64,000 bases of DNA from JAKFDI01 sp044508835 (GTDB lineage: Bacteria > Pseudomonadota > Gammaproteobacteria > Burkholderiales > Burkholderiaceae_C). Shown here in pieces: positions 1 to 8,279 of the stretch (position 1 is its first letter; each line of letters starts with the position of its first letter). The notes under the pieces are model-generated. The model saw only the letters and a program-made list of their open reading frames with translations. It ran no database searches and was not told the origin of the DNA. A program made the translations under genes and the position numbers. Location: positions 138,790 to 202,789 of the forward strand of contig JBIQHD010000004.1 of assembly GCA_044508835.1 (NCBI GenBank). The letters run 5' to 3'.

Positions 1-587
1 AGCAGGTGCTGGCCTCCAAGGAGATCGCCTCGCCGCTGCGCATGCTCGACTGCTGCCTCATCTCCGACGGCGGCGCGGCGCTTGTGGTGAGCAGCCGTGC
101 GGCGGCCCGCGATGTGCGCAGCGCGCCGGTGGAAATCCTCGGCGCGGGCCAGGGCCACACGCACGAGCACATCGTCGCCGCGCCCAGCCTGACCGACTTC
201 GGCTGCAAGGCCTCGTCGGCCGCGGCCTTCGCGCGTGCCGGCGTGACGGCGGCCGACATCGACGTGGCGCAGATCTACGACTCCTTCACCATTACGCTGG
301 CCGTGGAGCTGGAGTCGATCGGTTTCTTCGAGCGCGGGGAGGCCGGTGTCGCCGCCGCCAAGGGCGAGCTTGGCCTGAACGGCCGGCTGCCGTGCAACAC
401 GCATGGCGGGCTGATGTCGTACGGCCATTCGGGCGCCGCCGGCGGCATGTTCCACGCCGTCGAGGCGGTGCACCAGTTGCGGGGCAACGCCGAGTTGCGC
501 CAGGTGCCCGGCGCGAAGCTCGCGTTCGTGCATGGCGACGGGGGCATCCTGTCGGCGCATTGCTCGCTGGTCCTGGGAGCGCGGTGA
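1..587 (+). CDS. Thiolase-fold (SCP-x / lipid-transfer type) protein, 5' end outside window
   Basis: The first base pairs already lie inside the reading frame (codons from base 3), so the N-terminal half, with the first catalytic Cys region, is missing. About 194 residues remain of a family usually near 390. The fold is recognisable from the QIYDSFT segment and from NTHGGLMSYGHSGAAGG, the counterpart of the thiolase N-x-x-G-G-x-x-x-x-G-H-P loop. Where true thiolases carry a second catalytic Cys in C-x-G-G-G, this protein reads H-G-D-G-G. That is typical of the thiolase-like proteins paired with DUF35 partners, some of which (Ltp2) are retro-aldolases rather than thiolases. It is followed after one base by the DUF35 gene, so the two products probably work together. 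Function as an aldolase is inferred. Confidence 0.85.
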   Translation, partial: QVLASKEIASPLRMLDCCLISDGGAALVVSSRAAARDVRSAPVEILGAGQGHTHEHIVAAPSLTDFGCKASSAAAFARAGVTAADIDVAQIYDSFTITLAVELESIGFFERGEAGVAAAKGELGLNGRLPCNTHGGLMSYGHSGAAGGMFHAVEAVHQLRGNAELRQVPGAKLAFVHGDGGILSAHCSLVLGAR

Positions 588-588
588 C

Positions 589-984
589 ATGAGACCCGTG
601 CCACACCCCACCGCTGAGACCCGGCACTTCTGGGACGGCTGCGCCGGCGGCGAACTGCGCTACCAGCGCTGCGCCGATTGCGGTGCCGTTCAGCTCATCC
701 CGCGTTCGCTGTGTTCCGCGTGCCAAAGCAGCGGCCTCGAATGGAAGCGATCCGAAGGCCGCGGATGCATCCTCAGTTACACCACCGTGCACCGCGCCCC
801 CACACCGGCGTTTCGCGCGGACGTGCCCTACGTTATCGCCCTGGTCGACATGGACGAGGGCTTCCGCCTGATGGTGAACGTGCGCGGCGGTGACAGCCCG
901 GCCGTGGCGATCGGTGCGCGCGTGCGCATCGGTTTTCGCGCGGTCGACGGCATCACCCTGCCCGAAGCGGAGGTGCAGCCATGA
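589..984 (+). CDS. DUF35 zinc-ribbon/OB-fold acyl-CoA-associated protein
   Basis: A 131-residue protein with an N-terminal rubredoxin-like zinc ribbon (C28-x2-C31 and C42-x2-C45) followed by an OB-fold of about 80 residues. This is the PF12172/PF01796 (DUF35) architecture. Such proteins act as partners of thiolase-like enzymes: in steroid degradation the DUF35 part of ChsH2 is required for Ltp2 aldolase activity. The start is the ATG directly behind the upstream stop; longer in-frame starts would run into the thiolase gene. The stop overlaps the ATG of the next gene by four bases, so the run is translationally coupled. Its specific partner here is inferred from adjacency. Confidence 0.85.
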   Translation: MRPVPHPTAETRHFWDGCAGGELRYQRCADCGAVQLIPRSLCSACQSSGLEWKRSEGRGCILSYTTVHRAPTPAFRADVPYVIALVDMDEGFRLMVNVRGGDSPAVAIGARVRIGFRAVDGITLPEAEVQP

Positions 985-1385
985 GCCGGCCCATCACCTT
1001 CGACGACTTCCAGCCCGGCGCCACGATGGGCGAACACCTCGAGACCTACGGCACCGAACTGGCCTCGCGCTGGCAGCACATCTTCGGCGCGCAGCCGGCC
1101 GATGGCGCGGGCGGCGCGGCCGAGGCCGCCAGCATCGCCGTGGTGATGATGATGCGGGCCTACCTGGGCGTGGTGGCGCCGCGCCCGCCGGGCAATGTGC
1201 ATGCGGGCCAGCGCTTCTCGCTGCAGGCCGTGCCGCGCGCGGGCGAGGCGATCCGCACGGTGGTGAGCTGCGTGTCCAAGGAGCTGCGGCGCGAGCGCCG
1301 CTACGTCGAACTGCGCACGCAGGGCAGCGGCGAAGGCGGGCGCGCCATCTACGACGGCCGGCTGACGCTGATCTGGGCGGCCTGA
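981..1385 (+). CDS. MaoC-like hotdog protein, probably non-catalytic subunit
   Basis: A 134-residue single hotdog domain. It begins with the DDFQPG segment typical of MaoC dehydratases, but I see no D-x-N-P-x-H hydratase motif and no A-H-G segment, the two places that supply the catalytic Asp and His. The next gene encodes a second hotdog protein that has both. Unequal pairs of this type are known as heteromeric enoyl-CoA hydratases (ChsH1/ChsH2, where only one chain carries the catalytic residues). I therefore read this as the structural half of a heteromeric hydratase. Substrate unknown; the neighbouring DUF35 and thiolase-fold genes suggest a bulky or branched acyl-CoA. Confidence 0.75.
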   Translation: MSRPITFDDFQPGATMGEHLETYGTELASRWQHIFGAQPADGAGGAAEAASIAVVMMMRAYLGVVAPRPPGNVHAGQRFSLQAVPRAGEAIRTVVSCVSKELRRERRYVELRTQGSGEGGRAIYDGRLTLIWAA

Positions 1386-1387
1386 CG

Positions 1388-1771
1388 ATGAACCACGCGC
1401 TCGACTCCGCCACGCTCACCGTCACGCCCGAGGCCATCCGCGCCTACGCGGAGCTGACCGACGACTTCAACCCCATCCACCTCGATGCGCAGTTCGCGGC
1501 CGGCACCGCCATGGGCGGCGTGATCGCGCACGGCACGATGTCGGTGTGCCTGCTGTGGCAGGCGCTGTTCCACAGCTTCGGCAACGACGCCTTCGAGGCG
1601 CTGGAACTCGACATCCGTTTCGTCAAGCCGGTGCGCATCGGCGAGACGCTGACCGCGGGCGGCGAGGCCGAGGCGCCCGGCACCTGGCGCGTGTGGGTGC
1701 GCGGCGACGACGGCGCCGACCGCCTCAACGGCACGGTGCGGCTGAACACATCCAACGCGGAGGGCGCATGA
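1388..1771 (+). CDS. MaoC-like (R)-specific enoyl-CoA hydratase, catalytic hotdog subunit
   Basis: A 127-residue hotdog protein with the full R-hydratase signature: YAELTDDFNPIHLD at about residues 19-32, giving the catalytic Asp/His pair, and VIAHGTMS about 15 residues further on. Hydration of a trans-2-enoyl-CoA to a 3-hydroxyacyl-CoA is the expected reaction. The start ATG lies two bases after the stop of the partner hotdog gene, and its own stop overlaps the ATG of the E1alpha gene by four bases. The 3-hydroxyacyl-CoA product is what a DUF35-assisted retro-aldolase would cleave, which fits the two genes upstream. Hydratase activity is family knowledge; the coupled pathway is inference. 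Confidence 0.85.
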   Translation: MNHALDSATLTVTPEAIRAYAELTDDFNPIHLDAQFAAGTAMGGVIAHGTMSVCLLWQALFHSFGNDAFEALELDIRFVKPVRIGETLTAGGEAEAPGTWRVWVRGDDGADRLNGTVRLNTSNAEGA

Positions 1772-2787
1772 GTACCCGCAGAAAACCGGCGGCGGACGCT
1801 GCCGTTCTCGACATTGCACGACGCGAGCGCCTGCTCGCGCTCTACCGCACCATGACGCTGGTGCGCCGGGTGGAGCAGGCGCTGAGCACGCTCTTCGCCA
1901 ACGGCGAGGTGCCGGGCTTCATCCACCTGAGCGTGGGCCAGGAGGCGATTGCCGCCGGCATTGCCAGTGCGCTGCAGGCGCAGGATTCGCTGGCCACCAC
2001 GCACCGCGGCCACGGCCATGTGCTCGCGCGCGGCATCGACGTGGACGGCTTCTTCAAGGAGATCATGGGCCGTGCCGGCGGGCTGTGCCAGGGGCGCGGC
2101 GGCTCGATGCACGTGGCCGACCTTCACCTCGGAATCCTCGGGGCCAACGGCATCGTCGGTGCCGGCATCCCGATCGCGCTGGGCAGCGCGGTGGCGCACG
2201 CGGTGCGCAAGACGCGCGGCGTGGCGGTCGCCTTCTTCGGCGACGGCGCCATGGCCGAGGGCGTGCTGCACGAGACGCTGAACATGGCGGCGCTGTGGAA
2301 GGCCCCGCTGCTGTTCGTGTGCGAGAACAACGGCTGGTCGGAGTTCTCGCCGACCTCGCGGCAGTTCGCGGCGCGGCTCGAGGCGCTGGCCGCTGCCTTC
2401 GGCATCGCCTATGCGCGCGTGGACGGCAACGATGCGCTCGCGGTGTCCGACGCGGCGCTCGCCGCCACCACCGCGCTGCGCGACGGGCGCGGCCCCTTCG
2501 TGCTGGAGTGCATCACGCACCGGGTGCGCGGCCACTTCGAGGGCGACCCGCAGAAGTACCGCGCGGCCGACGAGCTGGCAGCCGGCGCAGAGCTTGATCC
2601 GCTGCTGCGTGCCCGCCATGCCCTGGCCGAAGCCGGCGTCACCGCGCAGGCACTCGACGACATCGACCAGGCGACCGACGCGCGCATCGAGGCGGCCGTC
2701 ACCGCCGCACGCGCGGATGCCCTGCCGACTTTCGAGAAGGCTCTGCACGACGTGTACACCCCTGCAGCAGACGAGGCCCGTGCATGA
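1768..2787 (+). CDS. Thiamine-dependent 2-oxoacid/acetoin dehydrogenase E1 alpha subunit
   Basis: The 339-residue chain matches E1 alpha subunits of the heterotetrameric pyruvate/acetoin/branched-chain dehydrogenase type. The thiamine diphosphate motif runs from GDG (residues 158-160) to NN (187-188). HRGHGH near residue 80 and GRGGSMH near 111 are standard E1 alpha segments. It decarboxylates the substrate on ThDP and passes the acyl group to the lipoyl arm of E2. The ATG overlaps the upstream stop, and E1 beta follows with a four-base overlap. Sequence type alone cannot separate pyruvate from acetoin or another 2-oxo substrate. The setting among acyl-CoA enzymes argues for a dedicated catabolic complex rather than the housekeeping pyruvate dehydrogenase, whose E1 in these bacteria is usually one large chain. 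Confidence 0.9.
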   Translation: MSTRRKPAADAAVLDIARRERLLALYRTMTLVRRVEQALSTLFANGEVPGFIHLSVGQEAIAAGIASALQAQDSLATTHRGHGHVLARGIDVDGFFKEIMGRAGGLCQGRGGSMHVADLHLGILGANGIVGAGIPIALGSAVAHAVRKTRGVAVAFFGDGAMAEGVLHETLNMAALWKAPLLFVCENNGWSEFSPTSRQFAARLEALAAAFGIAYARVDGNDALAVSDAALAATTALRDGRGPFVLECITHRVRGHFEGDPQKYRAADELAAGAELDPLLRARHALAEAGVTAQALDDIDQATDARIEAAVTAARADALPTFEKALHDVYTPAADEARA

Positions 2788-3761
2788 GCGCTAGCGAGAT
2801 GCGATACGTGCAGGCCATCGCCCAGGCGCTGCGCGACAGCCTGCAGGCCGACGAGCGTGTGATCGTGCTCGGCGAGGACATCGCCGCCGCCGGCGGCTCC
2901 TTCAAGGCCACGCGCGGACTGCTCGAGACCTTCGGCCCCGAGCGCGTGCGCGACACGCCGATCTCCGAGGCGTCCATCGTCTCGGCCGCCGTGGGCGCCG
3001 CGCTGAGCGGGCTGCGGCCGGTGGTCGAGATCATGTTCATGGACTTCGTCACGCTCGCCATGGACGCGCTGGTGAACCAGGCCGCCAAGGCCCGCTTCAT
3101 GTTCGGCGGCCAGGGCAGCGTGCCGATGGTGCTGCGCACGCCGCACGGTGGCGGCCTGAGCGCCGGGCCGCAGCACTCGCAGTGCCTGGAGGCGTGGCTC
3201 GCCCATGTGCCGGGGCTGAAGGTGGTGTGCCCGTCGAACCCGCAGGACGCCTATGCGCTGCTGCGCGCGGCCATCGACGATCCGGACCCGGTGGTGTTCG
3301 TGGAGCACAAGGGCCTGTATGCCGGCAAGGGCATGGTGGACACCGCCGCCACCGCGCGCATCGGCGAGGCGCGCATCGTGCGCCCCGGTCGCGACGTGAC
3401 GCTGGTGAGTTATGGCGCGACGGTCGCCGTCTGCCTGAAAGCCGCTGACACGCTGGTGCGCGAAGGTGTCGAAGCCGAAGTGATCGACCTGCGCTCCATC
3501 CAGCCCTGGGACCGCGCCACCGTGCTGGCGTCGCTCGCGCGCACGCACCGCGCGGTGGTGGTGCATGAAGCCGTGCAGGCCTTCGGCGTCGGCGCCGAGA
3601 TCGTGGCCTGCCTCGCCGACGAGGGTTTCGACGAACTCGATGCGCCGGTGCTGCGCGTCGGCGCGCCCTTCATGCCGGTGCCCTTCGCCAGCTCGCTCGA
3701 ACAGGGTTATGCGGTGAACGCCGAGGCGGTGATCGCCGCCGTTCGCAAGACCCTCGCCTGA
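2784..3761 (+). CDS. 2-oxoacid/acetoin dehydrogenase E1 beta subunit
   Basis: A 325-residue E1 beta chain with a transketolase pyrimidine-binding domain (about 1-185; VLGEDIA, RVRDTPISE and EIMFMDF) and a C-terminal transketolase domain (about 200-320). LRTPHGGG near residue 115 is characteristic. It completes the ThDP site with the alpha subunit encoded just upstream, whose stop overlaps this ATG. Length is normal for the family. Downstream comes a crotonase gene rather than E2, which is an unusual gene order for an E1-E2-E3 operon and suggests that hydratase and complex belong to one pathway. Confidence 0.92.
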   Translation: MSASEMRYVQAIAQALRDSLQADERVIVLGEDIAAAGGSFKATRGLLETFGPERVRDTPISEASIVSAAVGAALSGLRPVVEIMFMDFVTLAMDALVNQAAKARFMFGGQGSVPMVLRTPHGGGLSAGPQHSQCLEAWLAHVPGLKVVCPSNPQDAYALLRAAIDDPDPVVFVEHKGLYAGKGMVDTAATARIGEARIVRPGRDVTLVSYGATVAVCLKAADTLVREGVEAEVIDLRSIQPWDRATVLASLARTHRAVVVHEAVQAFGVGAEIVACLADEGFDELDAPVLRVGAPFMPVPFASSLEQGYAVNAEAVIAAVRKTLA

Positions 3762-3780
3762 CCCGAACCGAAGGAATTCC

Positions 3781-4572
3781 ATGTCCACTGAAACCGACCT
3801 CGTGCTCATCGAGCGCCGCGGCGCCGTCGGCCTCTTGACCATCAACCGCGCCAAGACGCTCAACGCGCTCGACGTCGAGACCCTGCTCGCGCTGGAAGCC
3901 GCGCTGACGGCCTTCGAGCGCGATGACGCGGTGCGCGCCATCGTCATCACTGGCGCCGGCGAGCGCGCCTTCGTCGCCGGCGGTGACATCGCCGATCTGG
4001 ACAGCCGCCAGGGCTTGGCGCACTACCAGGAGTTCGCCGAGGTCATCCACCGCGTGTTCCGCCGCTTCGAGGTGAGCGACAAGCCGACCATCGGCGCCAT
4101 CAACGGCTGGGCGCTGGGCGGCGGCACCGAACTGCTGCTCACGCTGGACATCCGCCTCGTGGCTGAGGAGGCCAAGCTCGGCCTGCCGGAGATCACGCTG
4201 GGTCTGTTCCCCGGCGCCGGCGGCTCGCAGCGCATCATTCGCCAGATTCCGCTGTGCCGCGCCAAGGAACTGATGTTCACGGGCGACCAGATCAGCGCCG
4301 CCGAGGCGGTGTCGCTGGGCCTGTGCAACCGGGCCGTGCCGCGCGCGCAACTGCTGGACGAGGCGATGGCGCTGGCCGCGCGCATCGCCGAGCGCTCGCC
4401 GCTCACGCTCAAGCTGCTCAAGCGCAGCCTGCGCGACGGCGCCGAGATGCCGCTGCCTTCGGCGCTGGCGCACGAGCAGGCCATGATCGGCCTGGTGCTC
4501 GACAGCGCCGATGCGCACGAGGGCTGCCGCGCCTTTCTCGAAAAGCGCGCGCCCCGCTTCACGGGCCGCTGA
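3781..4572 (+). CDS. Enoyl-CoA hydratase/isomerase family protein (crotonase)
   Basis: A 263-residue crotonase with both catalytic glutamates in place (GGGTELLLTLD and GLPEITLG) and the oxyanion segment FPGAGGSQR, so it should be a working hydratase rather than a degenerate homologue. A Shine-Dalgarno-like GAAGGAA lies about six bases before the ATG. Hydration of a 2-enoyl-CoA to the (S)-3-hydroxyacyl-CoA is the usual reaction, opposite in stereochemistry to the MaoC enzyme upstream. Having both types in one operon suggests two separate hydration steps or substrates. It sits between E1 beta and E2 of the dehydrogenase complex. Confidence 0.9.
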   Translation: MSTETDLVLIERRGAVGLLTINRAKTLNALDVETLLALEAALTAFERDDAVRAIVITGAGERAFVAGGDIADLDSRQGLAHYQEFAEVIHRVFRRFEVSDKPTIGAINGWALGGGTELLLTLDIRLVAEEAKLGLPEITLGLFPGAGGSQRIIRQIPLCRAKELMFTGDQISAAEAVSLGLCNRAVPRAQLLDEAMALAARIAERSPLTLKLLKRSLRDGAEMPLPSALAHEQAMIGLVLDSADAHEGCRAFLEKRAPRFTGR

Positions 4573-4580
4573 GCACCGCG

Positions 4581-5804
4581 ATGCGCCGCGAACTGCTCGT
4601 TCCCAAGCTCGGCCTCACGATGACCGAGGGCACGCTCGTCGAATGGATGGTCGCGCCCGGCCAGGCCTTCCGCGCCGACCAGAGCCTTTTCGTCGTCGAG
4701 TCGGAGAAGGCGGCGACGGAGATTCCGGCCGAGGCCGACGGCGTGCTGCTCGAGATCACCGGCGAGATCGGCGCAACGCTGCCGGTGGGCACGGTGATCG
4801 GCTACTGGGACGACGGTGAGGCCGGTGAATCCGCCGCCGCACCGGCGGCAACCGGTGCCGTGGCCGCAGCGCCGCCGGCCGCCGAGGCACACGCCGCAGC
4901 TCCTTCTGTTGCAAGCCGGGGGGCCGCAAGCGCCGATGCTTCGCGCGTGCCGGTGACGCCGCTGGCGCGCCGTCTCGCGCAGCAGCGCGGCATCGACCTC
5001 GCCGGGCTGCGCGGCTCCGGCCCGCGCGGGCGCATCCGGGCGCGTGATCTGCCGGAGGCGGGCGCCGCCGCTGCCTCTGCCGTTGTCGCGCCGGTCGCGC
5101 CGCCACCCGCACCGGCCGCAGGCACGCTGCGCGCGCCGAGCGCCACCGAACAGACCATCGCCCGCCGCCTCACGGCCGCAAAGCAGTCCGTGCCGCACTT
5201 CTATCTCGCCCGCGAGGCCGAGGTGTCGGCACTGCAGGCGCTGCGCGCCGAACTCAACGCGGCGCAGGGCGCGCTGCGTTTCAGCCTCAACCACTTCATC
5301 CTCGCCGCGGTGGGCCGGGCGCTGGCCGCCATGCCCGAGGTCAACCGCGTCTGGACGGACGACGGCATCCTCAACCTGCACGACAGCGACGTCGGCATGG
5401 CCGTCGACACCGAGCGCGGCCTGATGGTGCCGGTGCTGCGCGACCTCGGCCGCCAGCCCCTCGCGGCGGTGGCGCGCTCGGCGAGCACCGCCATCGAGCG
5501 CGCACGCGCCGGGCGGCTCGGCGGCGCCGACATGGCGGGCGGCGCCATCACCGTCTCCAACGCCGGCATGCACGACGTGAGCTACATGACGTCGATCATC
5601 AATCCGGGCCAGTCGATGATCCTCGGCGTGGGCAGCGTGCGCGAGCTGTTCCGCCCCGACGCCGAGGGCCGCCCCGCGCTGCGCCGCGAACTCGGCATGG
5701 TGCTGTCGGCCGACCACCGCGTGCTCGACGGCGTGACGGCGCTGCGCTTCCTGCAGCAGGTCGTTCACGCGCTCGAACGGCCGCTGTCGCTGCTGGTGGC
5801 GTGA
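4581..5804 (+). CDS. Dihydrolipoamide acyltransferase (E2) of the 2-oxoacid/acetoin dehydrogenase complex
   Basis: The 407-residue chain has one N-terminal lipoyl domain (about 1-80) with the lipoylated lysine at K43 in ESEKAATEI, an Ala/Pro-rich linker, a peripheral-subunit-binding domain (about 118-155; PLARRLAQQRGID and SGPRGRI) and a catalytic domain from about residue 185. The active-site D-H-R-x-x-x-D-G motif is present near the end as DHRVLDG. It transfers the acyl group from E1 to CoA. The start is the first ATG that gives a complete lipoyl domain. The stop and the E3 start share one base (TGATG), so the two are coupled. Confidence 0.92.
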   Translation: MRRELLVPKLGLTMTEGTLVEWMVAPGQAFRADQSLFVVESEKAATEIPAEADGVLLEITGEIGATLPVGTVIGYWDDGEAGESAAAPAATGAVAAAPPAAEAHAAAPSVASRGAASADASRVPVTPLARRLAQQRGIDLAGLRGSGPRGRIRARDLPEAGAAAASAVVAPVAPPPAPAAGTLRAPSATEQTIARRLTAAKQSVPHFYLAREAEVSALQALRAELNAAQGALRFSLNHFILAAVGRALAAMPEVNRVWTDDGILNLHDSDVGMAVDTERGLMVPVLRDLGRQPLAAVARSASTAIERARAGRLGGADMAGGAITVSNAGMHDVSYMTSIINPGQSMILGVGSVRELFRPDAEGRPALRRELGMVLSADHRVLDGVTALRFLQQVVHALERPLSLLVA

Positions 5805-7201
5805 TGTCCCGATCCTTCGACCTCCTGGTGATCGGCGGCGGCCCCGGCGGCTACGTCGCCGCCCTGCGCGCCGCGCAGCTCGGCCTGCGCACCGCGCTGG
5901 TCGAGCGCGAGCACCTGGGCGGCATCTGCCTGAACTGGGGCTGCATTCCCACCAAGTCGCTGCTGCACACGGCCGACACGCTGCGCCGCATCCGCCATGC
6001 CGGCGAACTGGGCCTGGGCGTGGGCGAGCCGGTGGTCGACTTCACGCGGGTGATGCAGCGCTCGCGCGAGGTGGCGCAGCGCCTGAACCGCGGCGTGGCC
6101 CACCTGCTCCGGCAGGCGGGCGTGACGGTGCAGGATGGCCACGCGGCGTTCCGTGCGGACCGCAAGGTCGAGGTGCGCGGCAAGGACGGCGCGACGCAGC
6201 AACTGGATGCGAAGCACACGCTGCTCGCCACCGGCGCGCATGCGCGCGGCCTGCCCGCGCTGCCCTTCGACGGCGAGCGCGTGTGGAGCTACCGCGAGGC
6301 ACTGGCGGCCACGCAACGGCCGGCGTCGCTGCTGGTCATCGGCGCCGGCGCCATCGGCCTGGAGTTCGCGAGCTTCTACGCCACGCTCGGCACGCAGGTG
6401 ACGGTGGTGGAGGCGCAGCCGCGCGTGCTGCCGGGGGGTGATGTCGAGGTCTCGGCCTTCGTCGAGCAGGCGTTCGTGCGCGAGGGCATGCGTGTGTTCA
6501 CCGGCACGCGGATCGAGCAGGCGCGCGTGCAGGCGGATGCGGTACATGTCGATCTGCACGCGCCCGCCGGCACGCAGACCATCACCGCCGAACACGCGCT
6601 GGTGGCCGTGGGCCTGGCCGGCAACACCGAAGGGCTGGGCCTCGAACACACGCGGGTTCGCGTCGCGAACGGCCATGTCGTGGCCGACGGCTGGGGCGCG
6701 ACCGACGATGCCGGCGTCTGGGCCATCGGCGATCTGGTCGGTGCCCCCATGCTCGCGCACAAGGCCAGCCATCAGGCGATGGCTTGCGTCGAGCGCATCG
6801 CCGGCCTGCATGCCGATGCACCTGCGCCGGCGCCGCTGATCCCGGCCTGCGTCTACAGCCATCCGCAAAGCGCCGGTGTCGGCCTGACGGAAGACGAGGC
6901 GCAGGCGCGTGGCCATGCCGTGCGGGTGGGTCGCTTTCCGCTCGCCGCCAACGGCAAGGCCATCGCCATCGGCGAGCCCGCCGGCTTCGTCAAGACGGTG
7001 TTCGATGCGGGCAGCGGCGCGCTGCTCGGCGCCCACATCGTCGGCCCCGAGGCGACCGAGCTGATCCACGGCTTCACCCTCGCGGCCACGCTGGAGTCGA
7101 CCGAGGCCGAGCTGATGGACACCGTGTTCCCGCACCCGACCGTCTCCGAGGCCATGCACGAATCGGTGCTGGCCGCCTTCGGGCGGGCCTTGCACATCTG
7201 A
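5804..7201 (+). CDS. Dihydrolipoyl dehydrogenase (E3)
   Basis: A 465-residue flavoprotein disulfide reductase. It has the FAD-binding GGGPGGYVAA near residue 10, the redox pair in CLNWGC near residues 44-49, the NAD-binding VIGAGAIGLEF near 175, and the C-terminal FPHPTVSEAMHE with the catalytic His-Glu pair. It reoxidises the dihydrolipoyl arm of the E2 encoded just upstream and reduces NAD+. A GTG three bases before the ATG is in frame, but the ATG at the E2 stop gives the standard N-terminus. Being encoded inside the cluster, it makes the complex self-sufficient, although E3 is normally shared between complexes. Confidence 0.93.
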   Translation: MSRSFDLLVIGGGPGGYVAALRAAQLGLRTALVEREHLGGICLNWGCIPTKSLLHTADTLRRIRHAGELGLGVGEPVVDFTRVMQRSREVAQRLNRGVAHLLRQAGVTVQDGHAAFRADRKVEVRGKDGATQQLDAKHTLLATGAHARGLPALPFDGERVWSYREALAATQRPASLLVIGAGAIGLEFASFYATLGTQVTVVEAQPRVLPGGDVEVSAFVEQAFVREGMRVFTGTRIEQARVQADAVHVDLHAPAGTQTITAEHALVAVGLAGNTEGLGLEHTRVRVANGHVVADGWGATDDAGVWAIGDLVGAPMLAHKASHQAMACVERIAGLHADAPAPAPLIPACVYSHPQSAGVGLTEDEAQARGHAVRVGRFPLAANGKAIAIGEPAGFVKTVFDAGSGALLGAHIVGPEATELIHGFTLAATLESTEAELMDTVFPHPTVSEAMHESVLAAFGRALHI

Positions 7202-7278
7202 ATCGCTTTCCCGCCCGTTCGCCGCTGAAGCGTCAGCAGCGAGCGACTCCCTCCCGAGCCAGTGAAAGGAATCTCACC

Positions 7279-8256
7279 GTGTCGACAATGCTCCAACTCC
7301 TTCGTGTGGGCGCGGCTGCCGCGGCCCTCGTCGTCGCCGGCGCGCATGCGCAAGGCCTTCCCGCTGCGGACAAGCAGATGCGCCTGGTGGTGCCGTATGC
7401 GGCGGGCGGCACGTCCGACATCCTCGGGCGCATGGTCGCCAAGCGCCTGGGCGATGCGCTCGGGCGCCAGGTCATCGTCGAGAACCGCGCCGGCAGCGGC
7501 GGCTCCATCGGCACCGACGCCGTCGTGCGCTCCGACCCGGACGGCAGCACCATCCTGCTGCACAGCGGCGCCATCGCCACCGAGCCGGCGCTCAAGAGCA
7601 ACCTGCCCTACGACGTGACGCGCGACCTCGCGCCCGTGACCACCGCGGTCATCGGCCCGTTCGCGCTGGTGGTGAGCAACGAGCTGCCGGTCAAGTCGGT
7701 GCCCGAGCTGATCGCCTATGCCAAGGCACATCCCGGCGAGCTGAACTTCGGCACGCCCGGCATGGGCACTTCGGTGCACCTGACGACGGAATACTTCAAG
7801 GTCGCCGCCGGCATCCAGATGACGCACATCCCGTACAAGGGCGCGAGCCTCGCGTTGACGGCGGCGATGAGCAACCAGGTGCAGGTGGTGATCGACCCGC
7901 TCGCCACGGCCAAGAAGTTCGCCGAGGCCGGCAAGCTGCGGGCGCTGGCCGTCACCACGGGCAAGCGCACCGAGCTGTGGCCCGAGCTGCCCACGCTCGA
8001 CGAAGGCGGTGTGAAGGGCTTCGACGCGGGCGTTTGGTACGGCCTGTACGTTCCGGCCAAGACGCCGCGCGCCACGGTCGACAAGCTCAACGCCGAGTTC
8101 GTCTCCATCCTGAAGTCGGACGACATGCGCACCTGGCTGAACGGGCAGGGCATGCAGCCGATCGCCGACACGCCGGCGCAATCGGCCAAGTGGCTCGCCG
8201 ACGACATCCAGCGCTGGCGCGGCGTCGTCAAGGCGTCGGGCATCAAGATCGAGTAG
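7279..8256 (+). CDS. Bug/TctC-family periplasmic solute-binding protein
   Basis: A 325-residue Bug (Bordetella uptake gene) receptor with an N-terminal secretion signal ending near GAHAQ. The ligand-site segments PYAAGGTSDILGR and VENRAGSGGSIG are typical. The GTG start is chosen because AAAGGA lies about eight bases upstream; the in-frame ATG three codons later would be 17 bases from it. Bug proteins bind carboxylates and other small organic acids for tripartite tricarboxylate transporters, but no TctA/TctB membrane genes are in this window, as is common for these expanded families. It probably delivers or senses the substrate of the surrounding pathway. The ligand cannot be read from sequence. 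Confidence 0.88.
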   Translation: MSTMLQLLRVGAAAAALVVAGAHAQGLPAADKQMRLVVPYAAGGTSDILGRMVAKRLGDALGRQVIVENRAGSGGSIGTDAVVRSDPDGSTILLHSGAIATEPALKSNLPYDVTRDLAPVTTAVIGPFALVVSNELPVKSVPELIAYAKAHPGELNFGTPGMGTSVHLTTEYFKVAAGIQMTHIPYKGASLALTAAMSNQVQVVIDPLATAKKFAEAGKLRALAVTTGKRTELWPELPTLDEGGVKGFDAGVWYGLYVPAKTPRATVDKLNAEFVSILKSDDMRTWLNGQGMQPIADTPAQSAKWLADDIQRWRGVVKASGIKIE

Positions 8257-8279
8257 GCCTCTTCGATACGGAGTACGAC

